The notes: generated by a model not told the origin, from the letters alone. A DNA stretch of 64,000 nt from Bacteroidales bacterium (GCA_019038645.1 JAHOYT010000025.1:1-64000); one strand, 5' to 3'. Positions 8,748 through 18,321 are shown, counted from the stretch's first letter. Numbers and translations are program-made.

Positions 8748-9935
8748 ATGAATTATATTTTATTCGATGATAAATCCTGGGACAACCTGTTACCCTTAAC
8801 ATTTACAAGACCTGTTTGCGAAGTCCGTACAGGGATACTGACAATTAAGGAAAAATGGGAAAAACAACTTGAAGTTAAGGTTTCTTATTTAACACAGGAT
8901 TATTTGCAGGAAAAATTTGAACTCAGAATTGATACTGATAATATTTTAATAAACGGAGCTGTAATCCCGGATAAAAATTTATTGAATGAAATAAGCAAAC
9001 TTAACAAAAGAGAGGCATTATTATATAATGAAAAACTAATTGCTGTCAGACTTGAAAAGCAAGATGTGCCCGAATTTAAATATACTGAATATAATCAGTA
9101 CACAATAAAAAAGTATCCCGATAGTCTGGTTGAAATTGTCTGGCCCTGGGATATTTTCAGATTAAATGGTGAAAACATTAATTCTGATTTTAAACTTATT
9201 ACTAAAGATAGAAAATCAGAAAATCTTAGTTCCACAAATAATGTATTGGGCAAAGAGAATATTTTTATTGAAAAGGGTGCGAAAATTGAATTTGCAACCA
9301 TAAATGCTTCTGTCGGACCGGTTTACGTCGGAGAAAATACAGAAATAATGGAAGGGAGCGTAGTACGCGGGCCTTTAGCTTTATGCAACAATTCAGTTCT
9401 GAAAATTTCAGCTAAAATATACGGACCAACAACTATTGGCCCTTATTCAAAAGTAGGTGGTGAGATTAATAATTCTGTGATTTTTGGTTATTCAAACAAA
9501 GCACACGATGGGTTTTTAGGGAATTCTGTAATTGGAGAATGGTGTAATCTGGGTGCAGACACTAATAATTCAAATTTAAAAAACAACTATGCTGAAGTTC
9601 GTTTGTGGAATTACGAAACAGAGCGCTTTATAAAAACAGGATTGCAGTTTTGTGGTTTAATTATGGCAGATCATTCTAAATGTGCCATAAATACAATGTT
9701 TAATACGGGAACTGTCATTGGTGTAAATGCAAATATTTTTGGGGAAGGATTTCCACGTAATTTTGTACCTTCTTTTTCGTGGGGAGGAGCGCATGGTTTC
9801 AGTGTTTATGGATTAAACAAGGCTTTTGAAGTTGCTGAAATGGTTATGGAAAGAAGGAATAAGGTTTTGAATGATACAGAAAAAAATATTTTCAAATACA
9901 TATTTGAGAAAACTTCAAAATACCGATTGTTTTAA
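8748..9935 (+). CDS. GlmU-like sugar-phosphate nucleotidyltransferase/acetyltransferase
   Basis: The 395-residue protein matches the alternative bacteroidetal GlmU type: an N-terminal nucleotidyltransferase-like domain (MNYILFDDKSWDNLLPLTFTRP, about 1-150) and a C-terminal left-handed beta-helix (about 165-340) with hexapeptide-like repeats such as VYVGENTEIMEGSVVRGP and TTIGPYSKVGGEI. It is predicted to make UDP-N-acetylglucosamine, or another nucleotide sugar, for the cell wall and LPS. The N-terminal domain lacks the classical GxGTRM loop of E. coli GlmU, so its activity is inferred from the family. A TAAATTTG -7-like element (8715-8722) abuts the preceding terminator. Confidence 0.82.
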   Translation: MNYILFDDKSWDNLLPLTFTRPVCEVRTGILTIKEKWEKQLEVKVSYLTQDYLQEKFELRIDTDNILINGAVIPDKNLLNEISKLNKREALLYNEKLIAVRLEKQDVPEFKYTEYNQYTIKKYPDSLVEIVWPWDIFRLNGENINSDFKLITKDRKSENLSSTNNVLGKENIFIEKGAKIEFATINASVGPVYVGENTEIMEGSVVRGPLALCNNSVLKISAKIYGPTTIGPYSKVGGEINNSVIFGYSNKAHDGFLGNSVIGEWCNLGADTNNSNLKNNYAEVRLWNYETERFIKTGLQFCGLIMADHSKCAINTMFNTGTVIGVNANIFGEGFPRNFVPSFSWGGAHGFSVYGLNKAFEVAEMVMERRNKVLNDTEKNIFKYIFEKTSKYRLF

Positions 9936-9977
9936 ACTTCTTATATTTAATATTTGTTAAATATACCTTATTTAAAA

Positions 9978-9998
9978 TTTGGCATAGTGATTGCCAAA
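9978..9998. promoter_or_regulatory. Inverted repeat TTTGGCA-N7-TGCCAAA upstream of lon
   Basis: A perfect 7-bp inverted repeat centred about 90 bases before the lon start, with a further TTTGG at 10036-10040. Symmetry and position suggest a dimeric regulator site. The same heptamer pair occurs upstream of the Bax-inhibitor-like gene. No protein could be assigned. Confidence 0.35.
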
Positions 9999-10077
9999 CC
10001 TAATATCTGATAAATGAATTGATGTGTGCTGACAATTTGGCGCAAGTGAAGAAAAGTAATTAAGGAATTAGAAAATC

Positions 10078-12543
10078 ATGAGTGATAAAAACAGACATAA
10101 AAGCAGATATAGTAATGTTCTTTTTGCCGGGGATATGGAGAGCGACGGAGAATTTATTCCACTAATATCAGATGATGAAGATGATGTGGATATGAAAAAA
10201 TCTGAGTTGCCAAAAGAGTTGCCAATTTTGCCTTTACGAAATACAGTTATGTTTCCAGGTGTAATTTTACCTATTACTGTAGGACGTGAAAAATCTATTA
10301 AGCTTGTTAATGAGATATATAAGTCAGACAGAATAATTGGTACCGTTGCTCAAAAAGATCTCAGGATAAACGAACCGGAAGAAGAAGATATGTACAGACT
10401 GGGTACTGTAGCACAAATTCTTAAAGTTCTGGAAATGCCTGATGGTAGCACTTCCGTTATTATTCAGGGAAAACAGCGGTTCGAAATGATAGACATGGTT
10501 CAGGCAGAGCCATATCATAAAGCAACTGTTCGATTATTGAAAGATAAAAAGCCAAATGATAAAACAAGAGAGTTTGAAGCCATAGTAGGTTCATTAAAGG
10601 ATTTATCTTTAAATATTATTAAGCTTTCAAGTAATATTCCACCGGAAGCTTCATTTGCAGTAAAAAATATTGAGAACACTAAATTTCTGGTAAATTTTAT
10701 CTGTTCAAATAGTGATATCGATATTGAGGATAAACAGAAATTACTTGAGATTGATAATCTGAAAGAAAGATCAATACGTTTGCTGGAGCATCTAACAAAG
10801 CAAATTCAGATGCTTGAGCTAAAGAATGATATTCAGAGCAAAGTTAAAACAGACCTCGACAGGCAGCAACGGGAATATCTGTTGCATCAGCAAATGAAAA
10901 CCATTCAGGATGAACTTGGGGGAAGTCCTCTGGATCAGGAGATACAAGACCTGAAGAAGAATGCTAAAGAAAAAAAATGGGGAAAGGAAGTTTCAGAAAC
11001 CTTTAATAAGGAAGTTGAAAAATTAAACAGATTAAATCCTGCTACAGGAGAATATTCTGTTCAGTTAAATTACTTGCAGACCTTACTTGATTTACCATGG
11101 AATGAATTTACTCAAGATAATTTTGACCTGAAGAGAGCTCAGAAAATTCTTGATGAGGATCACTTTGGACTCGAAAATGTAAAAGACAGGATTCTGGAAT
11201 ATTTGGCAGTATTAAAACTAAAAGGCGATTTAAAATCTCCGATTTTATGTTTATACGGTCCTCCGGGAGTTGGAAAAACATCGCTTGGAAAATCAATTGC
11301 TAAAGCACTCGACAGAAAATATGTAAGAATGTCATTAGGAGGATTGCACGACGAAGCAGAGATTCGCGGACACAGAAAAACATATATTGGAGCAATGCCT
11401 GGAAGGATTGTTCAAAACATAAAAAAATCAAAATCATCAAACCCTGTGTTTATTTTAGATGAAATAGATAAAGTGGGAAAAGATTTTCATGGAGATCCTT
11501 CTTCTGCTTTACTCGAAGTTCTGGATCCGGAACAAAACAATGCTTTTCACGATAATTATCTTGAGCTGGAATACGATCTGTCAAACGTAATGTTTATCGC
11601 AACAGCAAATACATTATCGACAATTAATCCGGCTTTACGCGACAGAATGGAAATGATAGATGTGAACGGTTATATTGTGGAGGAAAAAATTGAAATTGCA
11701 AAACGTCATTTAGTTCCTAAACAATTGGATGCTCACGGGGTTGAAAAATCAAAGGTATCGTTTAGCAAAAAAGTTCTTGAATATGTTGTTGAGAATCATA
11801 CGCGTGAGTCTGGTGTTAGAACTATGGATAAAACAATTGCCAAAATTACTCGTAATCTGGCACGTAAAATAGCGTTGGAAGAAGAATTTAGTAAAACCTT
11901 ATCTATCGATAATATCAAAGAAATTTTAGGTCCGCCTGAATTTTCAAAAGATAAATACCAGGGCAACGAATTTGCCGGAGTTGTTACAGGACTTGCATGG
12001 ACAGCTGTAGGCGGAGAAATATTGTTTGTCGAAAGTAGTTTGAGTAAAGGAAAAGGTAAACTTACACTTACAGGAAACCTTGGAGATGTAATGAAAGAGA
12101 GTGCCGTTATTGCACTGGAATATATTAAATCTCATGCAGGCGATTTAAATATTGCTGGTGAGGCCTTCGAAAACTGGAACATTCACATTCATGTTCCTGA
12201 AGGTGCAATACCTAAAGACGGACCTTCTGCGGGTGTAACAATGGCAACATCAATTGCTTCGATATTTACACAGCGAAAAGTAAAAAGGAAAGTTGCCATG
12301 ACCGGCGAAATAACGCTACGTGGGAAAGTGCTTCCGGTAGGTGGCATTAAAGAAAAAATACTGGCGGCGAAACGTGCCGATATCACTGATATTATTTTGT
12401 CAAATGAAAACAAAAAAGATATCAGCAAAATTAAAGACATTTATTTAAAGGGCTTGAATTTCCATTATGTAAACGAACTGATGGATGTTTTAGATATTGC
12501 TCTCTTAAAGGAAAAAGTTAAAAAACCACTGAAAGTTTCGTAA
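10078..12543 (+). CDS. lon: ATP-dependent Lon protease (LonA)
   Basis: Cytoplasmic AAA+ serine protease that unfolds and degrades misfolded and regulatory proteins. The 821-residue protein has the LON substrate-binding domain ([16 protein letters not shown], from about residue 43), a coiled-coil region (about 230-330), an AAA+ module with Walker [10 protein letters not shown] near 394-402 and Walker B FILDEIDK, and a C-terminal peptidase domain. The catalytic dyad is Ser717 (DGPSAG) and Lys760 (GGIKEK), 43 residues apart as in E. coli Lon. The first 40 residues are acidic and variable. It is a single gene closed by a terminator; the palindrome upstream may be its control site. Confidence 0.98.
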   Translation: MSDKNRHKSRYSNVLFAGDMESDGEFIPLISDDEDDVDMKKSELPKELPILPLRNTVMFPGVILPITVGREKSIKLVNEIYKSDRIIGTVAQKDLRINEPEEEDMYRLGTVAQILKVLEMPDGSTSVIIQGKQRFEMIDMVQAEPYHKATVRLLKDKKPNDKTREFEAIVGSLKDLSLNIIKLSSNIPPEASFAVKNIENTKFLVNFICSNSDIDIEDKQKLLEIDNLKERSIRLLEHLTKQIQMLELKNDIQSKVKTDLDRQQREYLLHQQMKTIQDELGGSPLDQEIQDLKKNAKEKKWGKEVSETFNKEVEKLNRLNPATGEYSVQLNYLQTLLDLPWNEFTQDNFDLKRAQKILDEDHFGLENVKDRILEYLAVLKLKGDLKSPILCLYGPPGVGKTSLGKSIAKALDRKYVRMSLGGLHDEAEIRGHRKTYIGAMPGRIVQNIKKSKSSNPVFILDEIDKVGKDFHGDPSSALLEVLDPEQNNAFHDNYLELEYDLSNVMFIATANTLSTINPALRDRMEMIDVNGYIVEEKIEIAKRHLVPKQLDAHGVEKSKVSFSKKVLEYVVENHTRESGVRTMDKTIAKITRNLARKIALEEEFSKTLSIDNIKEILGPPEFSKDKYQGNEFAGVVTGLAWTAVGGEILFVESSLSKGKGKLTLTGNLGDVMKESAVIALEYIKSHAGDLNIAGEAFENWNIHIHVPEGAIPKDGPSAGVTMATSIASIFTQRKVKRKVAMTGEITLRGKVLPVGGIKEKILAAKRADITDIILSNENKKDISKIKDIYLKGLNFHYVNELMDVLDIALLKEKVKKPLKVS

Positions 12544-12566
12544 TTTAGAATTATAAATTCAGGATA

Positions 12567-12599
12567 AGTCCGGTCGTTATATTGCGACCGGATTTTTTA
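12567..12599 (+). terminator. Terminator of lon
   Basis: TCCGGTCG and CGACCGGA form an 8-bp stem with an 8-base loop followed by six T. Confidence 0.88.
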
Positions 12600-12660
12600 T
12601 TGATTTTTATAACAAAATCCGTAAATTTACTAATTCAAGTTATGTTTAATTAATAATATT

Positions 12661-13197
12661 ATGAAAATGGGAGCTGGATTATTCTGGGGAGTTTTCTTAA
12701 TTCTTATCGGATTAGGAATAGTTATTCGTGTTGTATTCAACATCAATATCCCCATCATTAAATTTATTATTGCATTCTTCTTTATTTTTATTGGTATTAA
12801 ATTGTTGGTAGGAAATTTTAATTTCCGGCACGGGCATATTGATGAAAACACCACATTATTTAGCGAAAGTAAGATTGATGGAACACAGGGAAACCATAAG
12901 GAGTATAATGTGATTTTCGGAAGTTCAGTTATTGATCTTCGTGGTATTGATCTTTCCGAAGGATCCAGAGAAATAAACATTAATACTATTTTTAGCGGCA
13001 CAGTATTAAAAATCGATAAAAATATCCCTTTAAGAATAAAAGCTGAAGCTGTTTTTGGGAATGCAGAACTTCCAACTGGTAATTCCGCAACATTCGGTAC
13101 TGTATATTATGAAAGCGAGCAATTTAATAGTGATACCAATCATCTGTTTGTAAAATCCGATGTTGTTTTTGGTAATATTAAAGTTAAGTTGTATTAA
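12661..13197 (+). CDS. LiaF-like membrane protein
   Basis: The 178-residue protein has two hydrophobic helices at about 6-28 and 31-52, then a soluble beta-rich domain from about 75. That domain contains the repeated pattern YNVIFGSSVIDLRGID ... INTIFSGTVLKID ... AVFGNAELP ... VVFGNIKVKLY. This layout matches the cell-wall-active-antibiotic response (LiaF/YvqF C-terminal) family, which in Firmicutes restrains an envelope-stress kinase. No Lia-type two-component genes adjoin it here, so an envelope-stress role is only suggested. It is convergent with the coiled-coil gene and shares a terminator with it. Confidence 0.72.
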   Translation: MKMGAGLFWGVFLILIGLGIVIRVVFNINIPIIKFIIAFFFIFIGIKLLVGNFNFRHGHIDENTTLFSESKIDGTQGNHKEYNVIFGSSVIDLRGIDLSEGSREININTIFSGTVLKIDKNIPLRIKAEAVFGNAELPTGNSATFGTVYYESEQFNSDTNHLFVKSDVVFGNIKVKLY

Positions 13198-13221
13198 AAT
13201 ATCAGACTTAATTATAGTAAG

Positions 13222-13249
13222 TAGCCTCTGAAAATCCAGAGGCTATTTT
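13222..13249. terminator. Bidirectional terminator
   Basis: TAGCCTCTG and CAGAGGCTA form a 9-bp perfect stem with a six-base loop followed by T-rich sequence, directly between convergent genes. Confidence 0.82.
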
Positions 13250-13798
13250 TTATTTCCTGAAATGATCAAAGGCTTTGTTAACAGAATCTTTAATTTTTAT
13301 GATTCCTTCATCCAGACTCAGCTTTATTCCCTGCCAGGTATCATCTTGCGAAACTTTTAATAATTTAAGTTTTTCATAAAGATTTTCTTTTTGTTCTTTA
13401 ATATTTTCGATTTGCAAATAAATTTTTTGTTTGATATTTTCATTGGCATTCTTTGCTTTTTCCTCCAGATTTTCAATTTTATCATTCATTTCCTGAAACC
13501 AGAATTCTGCTTTTTCATAAAAATCCTGTTTGTCCGAACTTAAATTTCTTAATAGTCCTTCAAATTCCATTACCAGGCTTTCCCATTTTTCCTGTCCGGC
13601 ATTTTTAAGATCATCAAATTTTGTATCCAGCCTATCCCTTTGGGTCTTAAGTGATTTGAGATTCTCTTCAAGTTGATCTAAACTATTTTGAGTTTTTAAT
13701 TTAGCCTCAAGAGCTTTTGCCTCCAGATCATAAATTTTTGCTTTAAGCTGTTTTACAATTATTTCAGCTTTTGCTTCATATTCTTTTCTTTCTTTCAT
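13250..13798 (-). CDS. Coiled-coil protein of unknown function
   Basis: I do not recognise a family. The 182 residues are almost entirely charged heptad-type helix (for example KTQRDRLDTKFDDLKNAG and IENIKEQKENLYEKLKLL), with no signal peptide, membrane segment or cysteine. The C-terminus (about 150-182, with the WQGIKLSLDEG segment) resembles the helical ends of small stress-associated proteins, without a specific match. Codon use and base composition look like the neighbours. It has about 150 bases of upstream sequence to itself and faces the LiaF-like gene, so it is probably a single-gene unit. Confidence 0.75.
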   Translation of the reverse strand: MKERKEYEAKAEIIVKQLKAKIYDLEAKALEAKLKTQNSLDQLEENLKSLKTQRDRLDTKFDDLKNAGQEKWESLVMEFEGLLRNLSSDKQDFYEKAEFWFQEMNDKIENLEEKAKNANENIKQKIYLQIENIKEQKENLYEKLKLLKVSQDDTWQGIKLSLDEGIIKIKDSVNKAFDHFRK

Positions 13799-13923
13799 GA
13801 TATTTGTATTTCATATCTGTTTTTGGAGGTATAAGATATAAAATGCAGATTCAAAATTCAAATAAAACCTTAGATTATATGGTAACATAATTAAAAGTTC
13901 CTGAATATTTCAAACAAATGTTT

Positions 13924-13931
13924 TAAGTTTG
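13924..13931 (+). promoter_or_regulatory. -7 element of coaD (TAAGTTTG)
   Basis: TAAGTTTG fits TAnnTTTG. The -33 region has CTG rather than TTG about 20 bases upstream. Since transcription would start after this box, the TTG at 13929 cannot be the coaD start codon, which favours the ATG at 13953. Confidence 0.45.
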
Positions 13932-13952
13932 TTGTGTATTAAAATAAAAAGT

Positions 13953-14423
13953 ATGAAAAAAATAGCAGTTTTTCCAGGATCATTTGATCCGTTTACTGTT
14001 GGACATGAATCAATTGTAAACAGAGCACAGGTGCTTTTTGATAAAATTTACATTGCTATTGGATATAATGCAAAAAAAGATGCTTTGTTCTCACTCGACG
14101 ACAGAAAAAGATTCGTTAATGAGGTTTTTAACGATAATGACAAAATAGAAGTAATACATTTTGAAGGTCTTACAATAAATTTGTGCAAAGAACTTGGTGC
14201 AAAATATATTCTTCGGGGCTTAAGAACAGCTGCTGATTTTGAATACGAAAGAGCTATTGCTCAGGTAAATAAAGCTATGCACGAAGGTATTGAGACAGTA
14301 TTTTTATTAACAATGCCCGAACATACTCCTATTAATTCTTCAATTGTACGTGATATTCTACGCCACGGAGGAGATGTAAGTAAGTTTATCCCTGAAAAAG
14401 TAAAAATTAATAAAATAAAATAG
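13953..14423 (+). CDS. coaD: Phosphopantetheine adenylyltransferase
   Basis: Transfers AMP from ATP to 4'-phosphopantetheine, the penultimate step of coenzyme A synthesis, in the cytoplasm. Starting at the ATG at 13953 gives 156 residues, the normal length. The nucleotidyltransferase motif is FPGSFDPFTVGH with the key His18. ILRGLRTAADFEYE and the NSSIVRDI segment near the C-terminus are the usual family blocks. The reading frame extends 24 bases upstream to a TTG that lies inside the probable promoter. The gene begins a conserved-looking block with the nudix, pyrE, birA, rsfS and ftsH genes; the thiol-disulfide-like gene follows after 11 bases. Confidence 0.96.
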   Translation: MKKIAVFPGSFDPFTVGHESIVNRAQVLFDKIYIAIGYNAKKDALFSLDDRKRFVNEVFNDNDKIEVIHFEGLTINLCKELGAKYILRGLRTAADFEYERAIAQVNKAMHEGIETVFLLTMPEHTPINSSIVRDILRHGGDVSKFIPEKVKINKIK

Positions 14424-14434
14424 TAATCAGAAAA

Positions 14435-15841
14435 ATGCTGTTTAAAAAGTTATTGATAATACTATTTGTATTACCATTTTCATTATTAGCCGAAAATGTT
14501 GTTTTTAAGGGCAATGTTCCTGATTATGCAGGCGAAAAATTTACTTTCTTATGCTTTTCTGATAATATAACTTTTACGGAAGAAGAGCTTTGTACTATTA
14601 TCGTAAAAGAAAATGGTGATTTCCTGTGCTCATTTAATACTGATAAAACAAAATATGTATTCATTCGACTGGGTGTTTATGAAGCATATGTTTTTGCAGA
14701 ACCCGGAAAAGAATATGAATTACTATTTCCTGAAAAGAAGGAGAAAACCATAACAAATAAACTAAATCCTTACTTTGAACCTGTTTTTTATCATCTTGGA
14801 ATTGAAAATTCAGATGATTCGGAACTGAACTATCAAATGGCATTTTTTGATGCAGTTTATAACAATATGATTAATGAAAATTCATATTTAATTTATAAAA
14901 AATTAGGGAAGTTTGACGGGGAAGGAGCAATAAACAAAGCTGACTCCCTTTTCCAAAATGTTACTACAGACTTTTTTAATGAATTCAAAAGATATAAATA
15001 TGCTTCATTCAGGCATTTATCGTCATCTGTAAAGATGAAAAGCATTTCGGATACATATTTTTTAAATAATGAAATTCTGTATGAGAATCCTGCTTATATG
15101 GAGCTGTTTAATCAGGTATATGATAATTACTTTCAGTATTTTGGTAGAACCGAAGAGGGAGAACAGATATATAGTGATATTGGAAGATTAAAAAGTATAA
15201 AATCATTAAAAAGGACTTTAGGACAGGATTCGGTTCTTACGAATGACTCGCTAAAAGAACTGGTAATTCTTAAATGCTTGCATGATGAATTTTATAAAGA
15301 TCGGTTTTCCCGATCAGCTATGTTAGTTGTTCTTGATTCTCTGGCAGATCAAACCACAATACTGCAACATAAAAAAATAGCTTCAAACATAAAAACGAAG
15401 GTTACAAAACTTATGACAGGTTATAATCCACCTGAATTTGAACTTTATGATAAGGACAGTAATCTGATTTCTCTTGATTCTTTTAAAGGGAAATATGTAT
15501 ATCTTGGATTTTGTACATCGATTAGTTATGCCTGTATAAAAGAATTTAAGATGCTTGAGAATCTTTATAAAAACCACAAAGATCATTTTGAGATTGTAAT
15601 AATCTGTCTGGATGAAACACAGGAGCAAATGAAGCACTTTGTTGAAAACGAAGCTTATCCATATACTTTTTTGCATTATGGAAATCAATCCGGAGTTTTT
15701 AAAGATTATGATATCAGAGCATTCCCCACATATTATTTTATTGACAAAGAAGGGAAACTTTCAATATCACCTGCACCGTCTCCTGATCAGAACGCTGAAT
15801 TTACAATATTTAAAAAGATGAGAGCAAACGGGGATATCTGA
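14435..15841 (+). CDS. Exported thioredoxin-fold (TlpA-like) protein with atypical redox site
   Basis: The 468-residue protein starts with a signal peptide (KKLLIILFVLPFSLLAEN). A beta-rich N-terminal domain and a long helical middle region follow, as in the DUF4369/TlpA-type proteins of Bacteroidota. From about residue 330 there is a TlpA/AhpC-type thioredoxin domain (PPEFELYDKDSNLISLDSFKG, then IRAFPTYYFIDKEG). Where family members carry WCxxC, this protein has FCTSISYACI, two cysteines six residues apart. It may therefore be non-catalytic or use a rearranged disulfide. It lies 11 bases after coaD and is probably periplasmic or surface-exposed. Confidence 0.78.
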   Translation: MLFKKLLIILFVLPFSLLAENVVFKGNVPDYAGEKFTFLCFSDNITFTEEELCTIIVKENGDFLCSFNTDKTKYVFIRLGVYEAYVFAEPGKEYELLFPEKKEKTITNKLNPYFEPVFYHLGIENSDDSELNYQMAFFDAVYNNMINENSYLIYKKLGKFDGEGAINKADSLFQNVTTDFFNEFKRYKYASFRHLSSSVKMKSISDTYFLNNEILYENPAYMELFNQVYDNYFQYFGRTEEGEQIYSDIGRLKSIKSLKRTLGQDSVLTNDSLKELVILKCLHDEFYKDRFSRSAMLVVLDSLADQTTILQHKKIASNIKTKVTKLMTGYNPPEFELYDKDSNLISLDSFKGKYVYLGFCTSISYACIKEFKMLENLYKNHKDHFEIVIICLDETQEQMKHFVENEAYPYTFLHYGNQSGVFKDYDIRAFPTYYFIDKEGKLSISPAPSPDQNAEFTIFKKMRANGDI

Positions 15842-15844
15842 TCT

Positions 15845-16462
15845 TTATTTAATCAGATTGCCTTTTTTTAAAACCTGAATTATTGAAGGGTAAGTATTAT
15901 GTAAAATTTTATAATAATTATCAGAACCAAGCCATACTGCATCAGTAATTTCTTCTTCAGTTTGCGGAACGGGTTCCTGATTTCCATCATGATACATTTC
16001 ATACCAGTAAGTTCGTTTTAAAATGCTTTTCCCTTTAAGTGTATAGGTATGATAAGTAATTTCTAATAATTTTGTAATAAGCAGATTGCTGAGACCACAC
16101 TCTTCTTCAACTTCTCTTATTGCTCCTGTTTCCGGGTTCTCGTTTTTCTCCAGTTTCCCTTTTGGTAAATCCCATTTCCCGCGGCGATATATAAACAGAG
16201 CTTTCTTATCATTCGTAATTACAAGTCCTCCGGCTGCTTCAATCAATTTGTAAATCCTTATATATTTTCTAAATACCCGCTCTGTATTTTTGGCAATAAC
16301 ATAAAGGTTATTTATTTCGGAATTATTAATAAAAGTATTTAATGCTGATTTTAATAGTTTTTTATTCCTGAAATAATGAATTTTATTTTCACTATTCTCT
16401 GTATAATTTTGTTTGTCATCAGTAAAAAAAACAGTTCTGTCGTTATAAAAAACTTTATACAT
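15845..16462 (-). CDS. NUDIX hydrolase with N-terminal extension
   Basis: Predicted pyrophosphohydrolase acting on a nucleoside diphosphate linked to another group. The complete Nudix box spans residues 102-124 (G102, E108, then REVEEECGL), and GKWDLPKGKLEKNE precedes it. Residues 1-72 form an extra N-terminal domain of unknown role. Substrate is not assigned. The gene is convergent with the thioredoxin-fold gene (3 bases apart) and divergent from pyrE with only 7 bases between start codons, so each promoter must lie inside the other's coding sequence or leader. Confidence 0.88.
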   Translation of the reverse strand: MYKVFYNDRTVFFTDDKQNYTENSENKIHYFRNKKLLKSALNTFINNSEINNLYVIAKNTERVFRKYIRIYKLIEAAGGLVITNDKKALFIYRRGKWDLPKGKLEKNENPETGAIREVEEECGLSNLLITKLLEITYHTYTLKGKSILKRTYWYEMYHDGNQEPVPQTEEEITDAVWLGSDNYYKILHNTYPSIIQVLKKGNLIK

Positions 16463-16469
16463 TTGTGGT

Positions 16470-17102
16470 ATGGAAAATTTAGAGACAAAAATTGCCGAAT
16501 CCTTATTACAAATTAAGGCAATTAAGTTACAACCTGCAAATCATTTTACATGGGCATCAGGATGGAAATCCCCGATATATTGCGATAACAGAATAATATT
16601 ATCGCATCCCGAAATCAGAGAAGAAGTAAAAGATGCATTTGTTAACTTACTTTCCAAAGAGTATAGCAGACCCGATTATATTGCTGGTGTTGCAACCGGG
16701 GCAATTGCCATAGGAGTTCTGGTAGCTGAGGCAATGAATTTACCATTTGTTTATGTACGACCAAAACCAAAAGAACATGGTTTGGGCAATATGATTGAAG
16801 GAGAAATAGAGGCAGGTAAAAGAGTTGTGGTAATTGAAGATTTAATATCAACTGGAAAAAGCAGCTTAAAAGCCGTTGAAATTTTAAGAAATGCCGGAGT
16901 TGAAGTAATGGGAATGCTTGCAATTTTTACATATGGATTTCAGGAAGCAGAGCAAAATTTTGCAGATGCAAAAGTTAATCTAAATACACTTAGTAATTAT
17001 AATACCTTAATTAAAAGTGCATTAAATTCTGGTTATGTTAAGAAAGTCGATTTTGAAACATTGAAAATCTGGAGAATTAATCCTGAATCGTGGGGTAACT
17101 AA
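16470..17102 (+). CDS. pyrE: Orotate phosphoribosyltransferase
   Basis: Converts orotate and PRPP to orotidine 5'-phosphate in de novo pyrimidine synthesis. The 210-residue protein has the N-terminal AIKLQPANHFTWASGWKSP segment, the flexible catalytic loop (YVRPKPKEHGLG, about 95-106) and the PRPP motif VVVIEDLISTGKSS at 119-132. Length is typical. It is followed after 37 bases by the SRPBCC gene, probably on the same transcript. Other pyrimidine genes are not in the window. Confidence 0.96.
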   Translation: MENLETKIAESLLQIKAIKLQPANHFTWASGWKSPIYCDNRIILSHPEIREEVKDAFVNLLSKEYSRPDYIAGVATGAIAIGVLVAEAMNLPFVYVRPKPKEHGLGNMIEGEIEAGKRVVVIEDLISTGKSSLKAVEILRNAGVEVMGMLAIFTYGFQEAEQNFADAKVNLNTLSNYNTLIKSALNSGYVKKVDFETLKIWRINPESWGN

Positions 17103-17139
17103 ATTGTATTAATGTGCTAATCTGAAATTTGAATTAATA

Positions 17140-17565
17140 ATGAGCAAATACACAAGCAAAACAGGAAAGATTAATAAGTCCGATGAATTGATTTATAAGT
17201 TTCTTACAGATTTTAATAATTTAAAATCTGTAATTCCGGCCGATAAGGTTTCTGATTTTGAAGCAACTGAGGATGCCTGTAAATTTAATATTGATGGAAT
17301 AGGAAAGGCTGGTTTAAAAATTATTGAAAAGGAACCAAATAAGTTAATAAAAATATCGAGCGACGGTAAATCTCCATTTAGTTTCTTTTTGTGGATTCAG
17401 TTAAAACCAATGGAAGAAGAAAATATAACAGCAATCAGGTTGACAATTGATGCCAATTTGAATCAAATGATGAAAATGATGATTGAAAAACATCTGCAGA
17501 AAGGAGTTGATGCTATGGTTGATCAGTTGGTAATATTCTTTAATGAAAAAGTAAAGGAAGAGTAA
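17140..17565 (+). CDS. SRPBCC-fold protein
   Basis: Small cytoplasmic protein of 141 residues with the pattern of the START/polyketide-cyclase-like fold: an initial strand and helix (SKTGKINKSDELIYKFLTDFNNLKSVIP), central beta strands and a long amphipathic C-terminal helix (MIEKHLQKGVDAMVDQL). The fold usually binds hydrophobic ligands. No catalytic residues are apparent and the ligand is unknown. Position after pyrE and before the convergent birA gene matches a gene order I recall as common in Bacteroidota. The short inverted repeat TAAACA/TGTTTA straddling its stop may end transcription. Confidence 0.78.
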   Translation: MSKYTSKTGKINKSDELIYKFLTDFNNLKSVIPADKVSDFEATEDACKFNIDGIGKAGLKIIEKEPNKLIKISSDGKSPFSFFLWIQLKPMEEENITAIRLTIDANLNQMMKMMIEKHLQKGVDAMVDQLVIFFNEKVKEE

Positions 17566-17580
17566 ACACTGACTGTTTAT

Positions 17581-18321
17581 TTAAATAATAAACTCAATTT
17601 CCTTAAATCCGAATTCCAGTTTTTTATTATTTTCAGTAGTTAATTGCAAATGCCCGAATTCATTTACTCCGTTAATTGTTGCCTTGAAAATATCTTTGTC
17701 AGTTTTGAATTTGTGCATTTCGTTAAACCTGTACAGGCATTTTAAGTAATCCTTGTTGAGTTCTTCAATTTTTCCGGCTTTTAATTTATTGTAAAAAAAA
17801 CGGATATTACTTCTGATTTTAACAATTTCCTGATCAATTGAATAGGTCTTTTTTGTAATTTGATGTACAGATATCGGGTTAGGGGCATCACTATAAAATT
17901 CGGACTGATTTAAATTAAAGCCTATGCCAATAATACTATAATTCAGAGTAATACCTTTAATAGAATTTTCAATTAAAATACCGGCCAGTTTTTTATCCTG
18001 ATAGTAAATATCATTGGGCCATTTTATCTTTATAAAATTTGTTTTTGCCTGAACATAATTTGCAATTCCTAACGACACTACTTTTGAAATTAAAAACTGT
18101 TTTTCTACCGCCAAAAATTCAGGATAAAGAATTAAACTAAACAGGAGGTTTTTTCGTTTTTCACTTTCCCAGTTGTTTTTGCCCAGACCTTTTCCGGCAC
18201 TTTGAAACAGAGCTGAATATATCGATCCTTCTTCAGGCTTTGTTTTCTTTAATAAAACGGAAGCATAATCATTTGTCGATTCAACTGAATCCAGTTTTAC
18301 TATCCTTTGCCAGGGATCCAT
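17581..18321 (-). CDS. birA: Biotin--[acetyl-CoA-carboxylase] ligase
   Basis: Activates biotin with ATP and attaches it to the biotin carboxyl carrier domain. The 246-residue protein is the catalytic domain plus the small C-terminal domain, without the DNA-binding helix-turn-helix of E. coli BirA, so it should not act as repressor. Motifs seen are DSVESTNDYA, the biotinyl-AMP loop (SAGKGLGKNNW, a K-rich version of GRGRxG), KWPNDIYY at 100-107 and KLAGILIE. It is divergent from rsfS across about 250 bases. Confidence 0.92.
   Translation of the reverse strand: MDPWQRIVKLDSVESTNDYASVLLKKTKPEEGSIYSALFQSAGKGLGKNNWESEKRKNLLFSLILYPEFLAVEKQFLISKVVSLGIANYVQAKTNFIKIKWPNDIYYQDKKLAGILIENSIKGITLNYSIIGIGFNLNQSEFYSDAPNPISVHQITKKTYSIDQEIVKIRSNIRFFYNKLKAGKIEELNKDYLKCLYRFNEMHKFKTDKDIFKATINGVNEFGHLQLTTENNKKLEFGFKEIEFII

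Noticed and set aside
12630-13001. 123-codon frame antisense to the LiaF-like gene
   Set aside because: It overlaps a gene with clear membrane topology and has no independent support.
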